Below, piece after piece: positions 9,001-17,410 of a stretch of DNA of 64,000 bases. Under the pieces are notes generated by a model that saw only the letters and a list, made by a program, of their open reading frames with translations, made no database searches and had not been told where the DNA came from. The stretch's first letter is position 1. Every line of letters starts with the position of its first letter. Source of the stretch: Gracilimonas sp040117685 (GTDB lineage: Bacteria > Bacteroidota > Rhodothermia > Balneolales > Balneolaceae); contig NZ_JBEDYP020000010.1 of NCBI RefSeq assembly GCF_040117685.2, forward strand, positions 124,001-188,000, in the 5' to 3' direction. A program made the translations under genes and the position numbers.

Positions 9001-9478
9001 ACATGAAATTGATCATGCCCTGCAGCCCCATCTTACTTCCGTCTTCCACGGAAAAGATTCGGGTAACACCTGCATTATGGAGCTCTTCAATTTCATCCCC
9101 TACAATAACACCGCCGCCACCGCCAAATACTTTGATATGGCCGGCACCGTGCTCTTCAAGCAGTTCAATCATGTATTTGAAGTACTCCACATGTCCGCCC
9201 TGGTACGAGCTGATGGCAATCCCCTGGGCATCTTCCTGAATGGCACAGTTCACAATTTCATGAACCGAGCGATTATGACCAAGGTGAATGACCTCTGCCC
9301 CGCTGCTTTGCAAAATTCGGCGCATAATGTTGATACTGGCATCATGCCCGTCAAACAAACTGGCAGCCGTCACAAAACGAATTTTATGCTCGGCCTGATA
9401 CGGCTCCTGCACATGATTATTCTTATCTGATTTTGCTGCAGCTTTCTTAGCTGGTGATGTTTTCGTTTTTACCGACAT
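6005..9478 (-). CDS. icmF: Fused isobutyryl-CoA mutase IcmF (B12-dependent, with G-protein chaperone)
   Basis: IcmF interconverts isobutyryl-CoA and n-butyryl-CoA by radical rearrangement with adenosylcobalamin in the cytoplasm, and some members act on isovaleryl/pivalyl-CoA. Counting from the upstream ATG at 9511, three parts are visible. The B12-binding domain has FDGHDAS near residue 56 (DxHxxG-like, His as cobalt ligand) and VFGGGGGV near 135. A MeaB-type GTPase has P-loop GITGTGGAGKSS near 238-250. The mutase barrel occupies about 560-1165, including RMFAGEGTPERTNKRFHY, which is the IcmF rather than methylmalonyl-CoA mutase signature. I chose ATG 9478 (MSVKTKT), which has a purine-rich AAGAAAAAAG upstream; the 12-codon upstream extension is possible. 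Length fits the family (about 1,100). No acyl-CoA dehydrogenase or B12 gene is adjacent. Confidence 0.93.
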   Translation of the reverse strand: MSVKTKTSPAKKAAAKSDKNNHVQEPYQAEHKIRFVTAASLFDGHDASINIMRRILQSSGAEVIHLGHNRSVHEIVNCAIQEDAQGIAISSYQGGHVEYFKYMIELLEEHGAGHIKVFGGGGGVIVGDEIEELHNAGVTRIFSVEDGSKMGLQGMINFMLEECDFDPISVAKPELKKLKKRDTITLSRSLTAIENEHEDILELKEGKLLDGQGKEIELSEKTIPLVGITGTGGAGKSSLTDELVRRFLTEFEDLTIGIISVDPSKVKTGGALLGDRIRMNSIDTDRVFMRSMATRASNRSTSKGLLGAIELYKAAGFDLIIVETSGIGQSGTEIVDITEIPMYVMTSEYGAATQLEKINMLDLAELVVLNKFEKKGSLDALRDVRKQMIRNTGSWHAKQEDMPVYPTIAAQFNDEGVNRLFKALVDKINGHYDIGWETKIYTNPKPAEDIQAQAIIPGKRVRYLSEISETVRDYHEWVEEQVDAASKLDQVSGTIDQLESWNPDEKQVMQDNLAKMREHWLSKLDTLPRNVLEGWDELFEQYQQEHFEVQIRDKTFKNKLYRESLSGLQIPRVALPKTKNKGEQLKFALKENLPGYFPYTAGVFPFKREGEDPTRMFAGEGTPERTNKRFHYVSEGMPAARLSTAFDSVTLYGEDPGYRPDIYGKIGNSGVSICTVDDMKKLYSGFELTSPKTSVSMTINGPAPMILAMFMNTAIDQEVERYLKENGKWNEAKKKIKAYFEERGIEQPQYSNEIPEGNDEFGLATLGISGDNLLPESTYNEIKEKTLSVVRGTVQADILKEDQAQNTCIFSTEFALKMMGDIQTYFTEHNVRNYYSVSISGYHIAEAGANPITQAAFTLANGFTFVEYYLARGLDVDDFAHNLSFFFSNGLDPEYAVIGRVARRIWAVAMKNKYEANDRSQKLKYHIQTSGRSLHAQEIQFNDIRTTLQALLAIYDNCNSLHTNAYDEAITTPTEESVRRALAIQMIINKELGTAKNENINQGSYFIDELTDLVEEAILTEFDRITERGGVLGAMENMYQRGKIQDESLYYESKKHSGELPIIGVNTFQKEGEGEEGDKEIDLIRSTEEEKRQQIENLEQFWKRNEKDADEAIERLKEVARNNGNLFEELMETVKVASLGQISHALYEVGGQYRRNM

Positions 9479-9566
9479 AATCTTTTTTCTTGATAGTGGA
9501 AGCGGTTCCATAAGATATGGAAATGATCAGGAAGTATTAAGTGCCTTCTGTAATATTATAACTTAG

Positions 9567-10466
9567 TCAGGTTGAGGCGTTTTCTTTGCCTTCCACGCTT
9601 TTTGGTGCACTGTTTTTATAAACCAATGTTCGATATGGGAACGGTATTTCGATTCCTTCAGCGTCAAATCGTTTTTTTATGCTTTCCAACAGGTCACAAC
9701 CCATAATAAACGCATCCGGTGGGTTTTCTGCCCAACTCCATGCTCTTAAGTTCACGGATGATTCTCCCATCATGACAACACGTACAGGCACAATATCATC
9801 CCCGGCCGCAATTTGTTCTTCCGTACGAACATCCACAAAGTTCGGATGCTTCAGCACCTCTTCCTTCATAATCTTCTTGGCCAGATCAATGTCAGAATCG
9901 TAACTGATGCCCATATCAATCCATTTACAGATCTTGTTATCCTCGTAGTTTGAATTGATGACCACCTCATTGCTGATCACAGAGTTGGGAATGATAATGC
10001 GCTTATTCTCGAAGTTTCTGATTACTGTATGGCGGAGGTTAATATCCTCAACAACACCGGTTAAATCGGTCCTGACCTCAATCCGGTCAGAAATCTTGTA
10101 GGGCTTGAACAGAACAATGAATAACCCACTTATCACATTAGAAAGAGCTGCCTGTGATGCAAAACCAACCGCTACGGCCAATAATCCTGCACCCGCCAGC
10201 AGAGAAGCTGCAATAACCCGAAGCTGGGGTATCATATAAATAGCGAAACTGATTCCGGCCAGGTAAATAAGAACAATGATAGAGCGCTTAAAAAACACCA
10301 GGCTGGTTACGTCATCATTGTCTTCCGCCTCTCGGTTCCGTTTGATAATGGCATTCAAAACCTTCGAGGTAACTGCGGCAATTACGATAGTAAAAAGTAT
10401 AATCACCCCTATAAGAATAGGCAGGTGCCAGATTTCGTCTATATAAGTTGAAAGCAGTTCTTTCAT
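9567..10466 (-). CDS. MscS-family mechanosensitive channel
   Basis: This 299-residue protein has three predicted transmembrane helices (about residues 14-37, 57-80 and 83-110). The third is the Gly/Ala-rich pore helix: LLAGAGLLAVAVGFASQAALSN is typical of MscS TM3. The segment FIVLFKPYKISDRIEV leads into the beta domain, followed by the usual RNFENKRIIIPNS motif and the C-terminal alpha/beta vestibule. Small MscS proteins gate in response to membrane tension and release solutes during osmotic downshock. Its ATG is 3 bp from the stop of the Big_5 lipoprotein gene upstream on the same strand, so the two are probably co-transcribed. No gating partner is implied. Confidence 0.9.
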   Translation of the reverse strand: MKELLSTYIDEIWHLPILIGVIILFTIVIAAVTSKVLNAIIKRNREAEDNDDVTSLVFFKRSIIVLIYLAGISFAIYMIPQLRVIAASLLAGAGLLAVAVGFASQAALSNVISGLFIVLFKPYKISDRIEVRTDLTGVVEDINLRHTVIRNFENKRIIIPNSVISNEVVINSNYEDNKICKWIDMGISYDSDIDLAKKIMKEEVLKHPNFVDVRTEEQIAAGDDIVPVRVVMMGESSVNLRAWSWAENPPDAFIMGCDLLESIKKRFDAEGIEIPFPYRTLVYKNSAPKSVEGKENAST

Positions 10467-10469
10467 GTT

Positions 10470-12092
10470 TTAATCGAATGTAATGTTTACTTCTGAAGTA
10501 AAGCCTTCCTGAACCTTTAAATTCCGCTGCACATAATAGTGCTCGGGAGCGTTAAATGGATTAACCGTGCCCCGATCCCATTTCTCGTTTCCATTATCAT
10601 CCCTGAATAGAATAAGAGTATAAGAAAGCGGGGGCAAACCCGTAAGCACTGTTGACTGACCAAATGAGGTATATCCCCGTTCTTCTCCTCCCGGCGACAG
10701 CAATTGAACATAATAAATATCGGTTGAATCTACATTTTGGAGGTTGATTTCAATATCACCGTATTCGGTAGAATCCCACACTTCCGGCTCAAACAATTTC
10801 CTTCTGAGCGTTTTTGGATTCCAAACCAGGAATTGATAATCCACTCCTTCAATCCATTCTCTCTGTGGTGAAATCCATAATTCATTTCGGTTGGTTTGAA
10901 CTTCGGGCCAGTTCTCAAAATCCACCTGACCTTCGATTACAACGAGGGAGTCTGTGACTTCCGGTTCTGTTATCGGAGCAGCATAGGTCACTTTGAAGAC
11001 TTCATCCTGCAACAAGCCATTCGTCCCATTGGCAGATATTATGCGCTGACGGGTTGTATCTTCCTGAGAGGTTCCCGAAAATTCCATCTCTTCTGTTTTA
11101 AGCGGGTTTCCGGTTTTATCGGTAAAACCCGAGAGACGAAGCCTGTATTCTTCATCTTCCAGCAAAGGCTCTTGGCTTTGTGCAAAAGCCACGAAAGGCT
11201 CACTTTCGGGGATATATAGCGGGTAGGCAGTCGTATAATTTTGTCCGGCCGAGTCTTCAATCACTAATTCAAAATCATCTTCAATACTGATATTCTCACT
11301 AAACCTCAGGCGCATACGGTTGGTAGAAAATAACCCCACGCCCTGTAGTGTTGGGGCAACCGAGTCTACCTCAGTTACATAAATTACATCCAGGGTATCA
11401 CTGTCTGCTTTTTCCAGATCAATAAACTCCTGAAAAAACGGATAGGCTGACTCATTTCCCCGATCCCAAATCTTATTTCGGTTGCGGTCATCAACTAAAA
11501 GGGCTTTGTATCTACCTTCTGCCAGGTATGAAAACCGGAATACGCCGCCTGTATCTGTTTGGGCTTCGTAACTGGCTTTACTGCTTAAATCAATAGGCTG
11601 ACGATATAAAAGAACTCTTCGATCTCCCGCTCCTGTACCATCCTCAGCCATTCTAATCCGCCCCATGATTTTACCTTCGTCTATTTCATCTCCGGTTGAG
11701 ATGGCAAGGGTAACCGGGCGTTCCATTTTATTTCCGCGGGTATCGGCCAGGTCGGTGCCAAGTTTTATGATAACCGTGGTGGAATCCGGAAAGCGTTCTT
11801 CAAACTCTATGGTCATCGTTTTTCTGCTCCAGGATACATCATAATCTATCCCTAAATCAGGTTCTACAGTTATGGCACCCTGCACGGATGATCGTCCGAT
11901 AAATTCATTGAATTGAAATACGAAGCTGCGTCCGTCAAAATTTGTAGTTCCTGTTTCCGGAGAAGTGAACTCAACTTTGGGGCCGGTTTTATCTGCCGGT
12001 CCGCCTGTAGGAGCTATAGGCGTAGCACAAGCCACCATGCCGGCAATGATCAATCCCAATAAGAAATAAAAGAGCTTTGGTCGGATCTTCAA
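10470..12092 (-). CDS. Ig-like (Big_5) domain lipoprotein
   Basis: This 540-residue protein starts with a lipoprotein signal (GMVAC, Cys22), followed by the PTGGPADKTGPKV segment that characterises a widespread Bacteroidota lipoprotein with an N-terminal Big_5 (SbsA-like Ig) domain. Residues 35-130 are this Ig-like fold (VEFTSPETG, FQFNEFIG, VTWSR-like strands). A carboxypeptidase-regulatory-like beta sandwich follows at about 140-220 (GRIRMAEDGTGAGD...FRFSYLAEGRYKALLVDD, with calcium-like DRNRNKIWD). More Ig-like strands follow, and a second DDNGNEKWDRG motif lies near the C-terminus. Its role is unknown; surface display or binding is inferred. It is first in an operon with the MscS gene. 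Confidence 0.8.
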   Translation of the reverse strand: MKIRPKLFYFLLGLIIAGMVACATPIAPTGGPADKTGPKVEFTSPETGTTNFDGRSFVFQFNEFIGRSSVQGAITVEPDLGIDYDVSWSRKTMTIEFEERFPDSTTVIIKLGTDLADTRGNKMERPVTLAISTGDEIDEGKIMGRIRMAEDGTGAGDRRVLLYRQPIDLSSKASYEAQTDTGGVFRFSYLAEGRYKALLVDDRNRNKIWDRGNESAYPFFQEFIDLEKADSDTLDVIYVTEVDSVAPTLQGVGLFSTNRMRLRFSENISIEDDFELVIEDSAGQNYTTAYPLYIPESEPFVAFAQSQEPLLEDEEYRLRLSGFTDKTGNPLKTEEMEFSGTSQEDTTRQRIISANGTNGLLQDEVFKVTYAAPITEPEVTDSLVVIEGQVDFENWPEVQTNRNELWISPQREWIEGVDYQFLVWNPKTLRRKLFEPEVWDSTEYGDIEINLQNVDSTDIYYVQLLSPGGEERGYTSFGQSTVLTGLPPLSYTLILFRDDNGNEKWDRGTVNPFNAPEHYYVQRNLKVQEGFTSEVNITFD

Positions 12093-12338
12093 CAGGACGT
12101 ATATCTTTTTGTTAAAGTCTAAATATAGGCATTTTGTACTCCCTGTCGAATGAGAACTTTAATGATTTTATGTGAAACTCGTTAACTATTATTCCACTGC
12201 AATTTGACGGAACTTAAACGTAAGCCCCGGCTTCAGAATTGATTGGGAAAGAGCTTAAAAAATCCATATCTATTCTTTATAATAGATTGGTAAACAGCTT
12301 GGTTAACAAGCAAAGTAAATAGGATAAGTTTTTAGCTT
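12093..12338. promoter_or_regulatory. Divergent promoter region
   Basis: This 246-bp AT-rich gap separates the divergent Big_5 lipoprotein gene and the lipoprotein operon starting at 12339. It must carry promoters for both directions. No specific operator was recognised with confidence. Confidence 0.4.
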
Positions 12339-13643
12339 ATGAAACGGATAACGGGGTTCGTTGCTTTAATTTTTGTAGTGGGTGGATGTGCTGCCTACCA
12401 GCTGGATTCGGCACAGAATGAGTTACGCACTTCTTTTGCCTCCGGGGACTATACTACCACGGTTGAGCTTATAGAAAAGCTCGAAAAGAATGAGGTTTAC
12501 CAGAATAAAGAAAAGGTACTTCTTCACCTCGAACATGGCCTGGTAAATCACTTTGCCAGTAACTATGAGCAAAGCAGCTATCACTTTACCCAGGCTGAAA
12601 ACGAGATGGATGTCCTTTTCACTAAAAGTGTCAGCCGGGCAATAAAATCATTTGTGGTTAACGACAACACCCTCGCTTACGACGGAGAAGATTACGAGGA
12701 CATCTACCTTAATATTTTCAAATGCCTCAACTATATCCATCAAGATGAACTGGAAAGTGCACTGGTCGAGGTACGCCGCGTTACCTACAAGCTGGAGCGA
12801 CTTGATCAAAAGTATAACGGACTGGTGGAGTCATTGTCTAAAGCAGATACCACCAACACCGGCCAGCATGAATGGAAAACCGGTGATACAAACATCCAGA
12901 ACAGTGCCATGGGACGTTACCTTTCAACTATACTGTATGCAAAAACAAACAAACCCGATGATGCCCGTATCGAGTACGAAAATTTACTAAAGGCCTATAG
13001 AGAACAACCTTCTGTATATAGCACCGGTCCAAATGCAAGTCAGTTACGAGAAATCACCGAGCCTGACAGGTATAATGTACTTGTACAGGCATTTGCAGGA
13101 AGAGCTCCTGTAAAAGAACAAAACGACATCAGGCTCTATCTGGACGAATCGGATACTTACCTCAAATTTTCGCTCCCAAGTCTTAAGACATTTAGCTCTC
13201 AGGTAAGCCATGTGAAAGTAAATTTCGAAGACGGGGAAACGGCCCAACTCGACTTGATCGAAGAAATGGATCAGGTAGCCAAAGAAGTGTATAAAGTGAA
13301 AGAGCCCATCATTTATGCACGAACGGTTGTGCGAACCTTCCTGAAAGCCGCAGCGGCAGCCAAAATGAAAAAGGAAGCCAAAAAAGAAGACGAAACGCTC
13401 GGCAGCATTGTAAACATTTTGGGTAAAATTGCCCAGGAAACGACTGAAAAAGCCGATTTAAGAAGCTGGCAAACCATGCCCGGAAAAGCCTACGCAACGG
13501 TTTTAAATCTCTCTCCCGGAGAACACAATGTTGAAGTTCAGTATTACGGGCATTCGGGGCAACTTATACATACTCAACCACGGACCATTACCGTACGGGA
13601 AAACGAAACGTTGAAACTGGTTGAATCTATTTACTGGAATTAA
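12339..13643 (+). CDS. COG3014-like TPR-containing lipoprotein
   Basis: The 434-residue protein has a lipobox (VVGGC, Cys17). Residues 20-200 are helical and TPR-like (ASGDYTTTVELIEKLE, LLHLEHGLVNHFASNYEQSSYHF, YEDIYLNIFKCLNYIHQDELESALVEVRR). The C-terminal half contains a hydrophobic/Ala-rich helix (RTVVRTFLKAAAAAKMKKEAKK) and ends in beta strands (PGEHNVEVQYYGHSGQ). This matches the COG3014 lipoproteins that are usually encoded beside LPP20 and LpoB-like lipoproteins, as here. The biochemical role of COG3014 is not established; a periplasmic or outer-membrane scaffold is inferred. It is first gene of the operon and the next ATG is 23 bp downstream. Confidence 0.75.
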   Translation: MKRITGFVALIFVVGGCAAYQLDSAQNELRTSFASGDYTTTVELIEKLEKNEVYQNKEKVLLHLEHGLVNHFASNYEQSSYHFTQAENEMDVLFTKSVSRAIKSFVVNDNTLAYDGEDYEDIYLNIFKCLNYIHQDELESALVEVRRVTYKLERLDQKYNGLVESLSKADTTNTGQHEWKTGDTNIQNSAMGRYLSTILYAKTNKPDDARIEYENLLKAYREQPSVYSTGPNASQLREITEPDRYNVLVQAFAGRAPVKEQNDIRLYLDESDTYLKFSLPSLKTFSSQVSHVKVNFEDGETAQLDLIEEMDQVAKEVYKVKEPIIYARTVVRTFLKAAAAAKMKKEAKKEDETLGSIVNILGKIAQETTEKADLRSWQTMPGKAYATVLNLSPGEHNVEVQYYGHSGQLIHTQPRTITVRENETLKLVESIYWN

Positions 13644-13666
13644 TTCTGAATTTATAATTGAATCAT

Positions 13667-14710
13667 ATGAACAAGACCTTAATCCTGCTTTCAGTTCTGA
13701 CGCCCCTTCTGTTATGGGGATGTGGATCAAGTAAAAGTGCTTCTTCGGGAAGCAACGGAATTCCCAACTGGGTAAATAATCCGGCGAGTGAATTCAATGA
13801 ACAAAAATACCTGATGGCTGTGGGTAGCGGAAGTACCTTAAATGAAGCTCGCGGCGATGCCTTTGCCAGCCTTTCCCAAATTTTTCAGATGGATATAGAT
13901 GCCACCGAGCAGGTTACCTCCGAGTTTATAGATCGTAATATCAATAATCAGCTTTATTCGGAGAGTACCTCCCAGCTTTTAAATAATATCAAAATCGGCA
14001 CGAACCAGGAATTGATGAATACCACCATCCTGACTTCGGAAGTGGATAATTTCGGAACCTATCACGCGCTTGCCGGGATGGACCGCGCAGAATCATCCCG
14101 CATCTACAGTCAGGAAATTTCAAACAACAGCATCAAGATAAATGAGCTGGAGCAAAATGCCGGGAACGAGGGCAACCTCCTTCAGAAACTGGTTTTGTTG
14201 AAAAAGGCTCAGGCCGTGGCTGCTGCTAATGAAATTCTAACCCGTCAGCTGAATATAATCCGTGGCGGAGCAGGAACCGGTGGTGAAGCTACCGAAACGC
14301 TGGTGCGGCTGCAGGAGAAGTTCAGAACGGCTCAACAGAAGGCTATAGTAAGGTTGGTATCAGACAATGCTACTTCCAGTATAAAAGCCGGAGTAGCCAG
14401 CGTATTTCAAAATGCCGGGTTTACCATCACGGAAGAGACCAATGACGATGCTATTTTGGAAGTGGATGTAAACTACCAAACTCAGGAAGCCGATTTAAAC
14501 CGCGATGATGCTGAATTTGTGAAATGGGAACTTGTGATTGAAGTCAACGACCTGCAAACAAACCGATCCTTTAAAACATATATGACAGAGGGCCGGGACG
14601 GAGCCCCCTCCTATTCCGATGCGCTCAAAAGAGCTGATTTTACCGCACGCTCTAAAATCGAGAAAGATTTTAATACCTTCCTGAACAACGAACTTTTGCA
14701 AATCAACTAA
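13667..14710 (+). CDS. LPP20-family lipoprotein
   Basis: The signal and lipobox are LLWGC. ATG 13667 was chosen over an in-frame TTG at 13658 because it begins the signal peptide directly. Residues 30-110 contain the LPP20 pattern: PNWVNNP, YLMAVGSGSTLNEARGDAFASLSQIFQMDIDA. The middle is helical (about residues 150-230), and the C-terminus has a domain with ILEVDVNYQTQEADLN and KWELVIEVNDLQ strands. LPP20 proteins are outer-membrane lipoproteins named from Helicobacter; their biochemical activity is unsettled. It is second gene of the COG3014/LPP20/LpoB operon, 23 bp after the first and 11 bp before the next. Confidence 0.8.
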   Translation: MNKTLILLSVLTPLLLWGCGSSKSASSGSNGIPNWVNNPASEFNEQKYLMAVGSGSTLNEARGDAFASLSQIFQMDIDATEQVTSEFIDRNINNQLYSESTSQLLNNIKIGTNQELMNTTILTSEVDNFGTYHALAGMDRAESSRIYSQEISNNSIKINELEQNAGNEGNLLQKLVLLKKAQAVAAANEILTRQLNIIRGGAGTGGEATETLVRLQEKFRTAQQKAIVRLVSDNATSSIKAGVASVFQNAGFTITEETNDDAILEVDVNYQTQEADLNRDDAEFVKWELVIEVNDLQTNRSFKTYMTEGRDGAPSYSDALKRADFTARSKIEKDFNTFLNNELLQIN

Positions 14711-14721
14711 CACCGACCATT

Positions 14722-15327
14722 ATGAAATATCTCGCTCTATCCCTTTTTATATGTACACTTGTAATTAGTGGCTGCGGACCCTCGCAACAAGTAAGCCGTG
14801 TGGCCGCTGATACTCAAACCGACCTCTCCGGACGCTGGAATGATACCGATGCCAGACTGGTAGCTGAAGAAATGATCAGTGATGCCGTTTCTATGCCCTG
14901 GCTCTCTAATTTCAACCAGAATCACAGTGAACCTCCGGTAACCATCGTAGGTAATGTCCGCAATGAAACCATGGAGCACATCGACACCGACGTGATAACC
15001 AAAGAAATGGAACGGGCCTTTGTGAACAGCGGCAGAGTACAAGTGGTGGCCAGCCAGGAGGAGCGTGAACAAATTCGGCAGGAGCGACAGGAACAGCAAA
15101 GTTTTGCTTCCTATGAATCTACCAAAGCACTGGCTCAGGAATTGGGTGCTGATTTCATGCTGATTGGCAATATCAGTTCTATAGTTGACGAATCGCTGAG
15201 TGGTAAAGATGCCGCTATTTTTTATTCCGTTAACCTGGAACTGATTGATGTTGAAACCAACCGTAAAGTCTGGATTGGGAATAAAAAGATTAAGAAACTC
15301 ATTGAGCGCCGTAAACTCCGCGGTTGA
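14722..15327 (+). CDS. lpoB: LpoB-like penicillin-binding-protein activator lipoprotein
   Basis: The 201-residue lipoprotein has lipobox VISGC (Cys17). Its LpoB/CsgG-like core starts with DLSGRWNDTDARLVAEEMISDAV, continues through VGNVRNETMEHIDTDVITKEMERAFVNSGRVQVV and ends with LGADFMLIGNISSIVD, FYSVNLELIDVETNRKVWIGNKKIKK. In enterobacteria LpoB is an outer-membrane lipoprotein that activates PBP1b peptidoglycan synthesis; whether this distant homologue does so is inference. It is last gene of the lipoprotein trio and is followed by a terminator at 15349-15379. Confidence 0.8.
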   Translation: MKYLALSLFICTLVISGCGPSQQVSRVAADTQTDLSGRWNDTDARLVAEEMISDAVSMPWLSNFNQNHSEPPVTIVGNVRNETMEHIDTDVITKEMERAFVNSGRVQVVASQEEREQIRQERQEQQSFASYESTKALAQELGADFMLIGNISSIVDESLSGKDAAIFYSVNLELIDVETNRKVWIGNKKIKKLIERRKLRG

Positions 15328-15348
15328 AATTGAACGTTTTCATATTTT

Positions 15349-15379
15349 AAGGCTTTCTGTTATGCAGAAGGCCTTTTTA
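15349..15379 (+). terminator. Intrinsic terminator after lpoB-like gene
   Basis: The hairpin AAGGCTTTCTG / CAGAAGGCCTT has a 5-nt loop and one mismatch, with TTTTTATTTT following. It ends the lipoprotein operon just before pncB, so pncB needs its own promoter or relies on read-through. Confidence 0.75.
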
Positions 15380-15392
15380 TTTTCATTAAACT

Positions 15393-16790
15393 ATGCTCTT
15401 ACAAAAGCCAACACTATACACCGACTTCTATGAACTTACGATGGCACAAGGGTATTTCCTGTCTGGACGGCATGAGCAACCCGCCAACTTCGACTATTTT
15501 TTCCGAAGTCTTCCTTTTGATGGTGGCTATGTTGTATTTGCAGGATTGTCTGACCTTCTCGAGACCATCGAAAATTTCACCTTTCATGATGATGAATTAG
15601 ACTACCTGAAAGAACAGGGATTTAAGAGCGGTTTTTTGAGCTACCTGAAGGACTTTGCGTTTCAGGGAGATATTTATTCGGTGAAGGAAGGTGAGGTCAT
15701 TTTTGCCAATGAGCCGGTTCTTCGGGTGGAGGGAAACATCCTCGAAACCCAGATACTGGAAACCCTGATATTAAACACGCTCAATTTTGAATCATTGATT
15801 GCCACAAAATCTTCCCGGATTAAATTAGCTGCCGGTGATAAGTCGGTTCTGGATTTCGGGCTCAGGAGATCACAGGGTTTAGGCGGATTGCAGGCTTCAA
15901 AAGCATCGGTGATTGGCGGTATCGGTGGTTCATCTAATGTGCTTTCAGGAAAATTGTATGACATCGACGTGAGCGGTACCATGGCCCATTCCTGGGTGCA
16001 GTCGTTTGAGGATGAACTCATTGCATTCAGAACCTATGCCCGGCATTATCCCGATGCTTCCATCCTGCTGGTTGATACCTACGACACCCTGAGAAGAGGA
16101 GTTCCCAATGCTATTAAAGTTGCCAAGGAACTGGAGGAGAAGGGCCACAAACTCATCGCCATCCGTCTGGATAGCGGCGATCTGGCTTACCTGGCCCGAC
16201 AAAGCCGAAACATGCTGGACAATGCCGGATTAGACTATGTGAAAATAGCCGCTTCCAACCAGCTGGATGAGTATGTAATAAAAAGCCTGCTCGATCAGGA
16301 TGCCCCTATCGATCTCTTCGGTGTGGGAACCAAACTTGTAACGGCTTATGATGATTCTGCTCTTGACGGCGTATACAAGCTGAGCTCCATCAATGGAAAC
16401 CCAACGCTTAAGATCTCTGAAAACATCGAGAAAATTACCCTGCCTGATACCAAGAAGCTTGTTCGATATCTAAATGAAGATGGCAGCTTTTACTGCGACG
16501 GGGTTCTGCTGGAAGGTGAAGGTGATCAGGATGAAGTTTTTCATCCTCGTATCACGCATAAATCATCCCGGGTTTCTAACTTGAAATCAGAAGAATTATT
16601 GAGCAAAGTTGTAGATCTGGGCCGGGTTACCATCACCCCGCCAAAACCAAAACAAAGTGCAGCATATGCCCGTGAGCGATTGGCGAAACTAAACCAGGAG
16701 CATAAACGCTTTGATAACCCGCATGTATATAAAGTGGGAGTAAGTAAAAAACTTCGAGACTTAAAAAATCAATTGGTTCAAAAAGGTTAG
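15393..16790 (+). CDS. pncB: Nicotinate phosphoribosyltransferase
   Basis: This enzyme converts nicotinate plus PRPP (with ATP) to nicotinate mononucleotide, the first step of the Preiss-Handler NAD salvage route, in the cytoplasm. The 465-residue length fits family forms. Conserved features are TDFYELTMAQGYF at the N-terminus, DFGLRRSQG near residue 150, SGTMAHSWVQSF near 190, and the phosphate-binding region AIRLDSGDLAYLARQSR near 257 followed by ASNQLDEY. It precedes pncA by 4 bp, so nicotinamide can be deamidated and then captured by this enzyme. Confidence 0.95.
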   Translation: MLLQKPTLYTDFYELTMAQGYFLSGRHEQPANFDYFFRSLPFDGGYVVFAGLSDLLETIENFTFHDDELDYLKEQGFKSGFLSYLKDFAFQGDIYSVKEGEVIFANEPVLRVEGNILETQILETLILNTLNFESLIATKSSRIKLAAGDKSVLDFGLRRSQGLGGLQASKASVIGGIGGSSNVLSGKLYDIDVSGTMAHSWVQSFEDELIAFRTYARHYPDASILLVDTYDTLRRGVPNAIKVAKELEEKGHKLIAIRLDSGDLAYLARQSRNMLDNAGLDYVKIAASNQLDEYVIKSLLDQDAPIDLFGVGTKLVTAYDDSALDGVYKLSSINGNPTLKISENIEKITLPDTKKLVRYLNEDGSFYCDGVLLEGEGDQDEVFHPRITHKSSRVSNLKSEELLSKVVDLGRVTITPPKPKQSAAYARERLAKLNQEHKRFDNPHVYKVGVSKKLRDLKNQLVQKG

Positions 16791-16794
16791 TACA

Positions 16795-17406
16795 ATGAGA
16801 GCTTTAGTTATTGTCGATATTCAGAATGATTTTTGTCCGGGCGGAGCCCTTGCCGTTCCCGGCGGGGATGAAGTGATCGAGCCCACCAACACCTTGGCTA
16901 CAGCCTTTGATTGCATTGTTCAAACCCAGGATTGGCACCCTCAGGACCATCTCTCCTTCGCTTCCAACCATGCGGGTAAAGATCCTTATGAAACCATAGA
17001 AATGGATTACGGGGAACAGGTACTATGGCCGGATCATTGTGTACAGGAAACCAAAGGTGCTGAATTTCATCCTGATTTAAAGACCCGGCCCTCTCAACTC
17101 ATCGTCCGAAAAGGATTCAGAAAACACATCGATTCCTACTCCGCTTTCTTCGAAAACGATAATGAAACCGTCACCGGCTTGCATGGGTACCTGAAGGAAC
17201 GTGGTATAGAAGATGTATATGTGGTCGGTTTAGCCACCGATTTCTGTGTTAAATGGACGGTACTGGATGGATTGAAACTCGGCTATAACGTTCACCTTGT
17301 TGAAGATGCCATACGAGGTATCGATATTGACGGCTCGGTGGAGGCCGCCATGCAGGAGATGAAAGAAGCCGGAGTAGTTTTAACGCATACGAATAAAATT
17401 ATTTAG
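16795..17406 (+). CDS. pncA: Nicotinamidase
   Basis: PncA hydrolyses nicotinamide to nicotinate and ammonia, feeding the preceding pncB product. The 203-residue isochorismatase-fold protein has all expected residues: catalytic Asp8 (VIVDIQNDF), Lys106 (VRKGF) and Cys151 (GLATDFCVKW). It also has the metal-binding Asp46/His48 (QDWHPQDHLSF) with His52 nearby. It lies 4 bp after pncB and 4 bp before the FAD oxidoreductase gene, in one operon. The enzyme is soluble and cytoplasmic. Confidence 0.95.
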   Translation: MRALVIVDIQNDFCPGGALAVPGGDEVIEPTNTLATAFDCIVQTQDWHPQDHLSFASNHAGKDPYETIEMDYGEQVLWPDHCVQETKGAEFHPDLKTRPSQLIVRKGFRKHIDSYSAFFENDNETVTGLHGYLKERGIEDVYVVGLATDFCVKWTVLDGLKLGYNVHLVEDAIRGIDIDGSVEAAMQEMKEAGVVLTHTNKII

Positions 17407-17410
17407 TACC

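Noticed and set aside
8274..9239. Long antisense open frame (321 codons) inside icmF
   Set aside because: It is a shadow of strongly conserved coding sequence on the other strand; its translation is Ser/Pro-rich with no domain.
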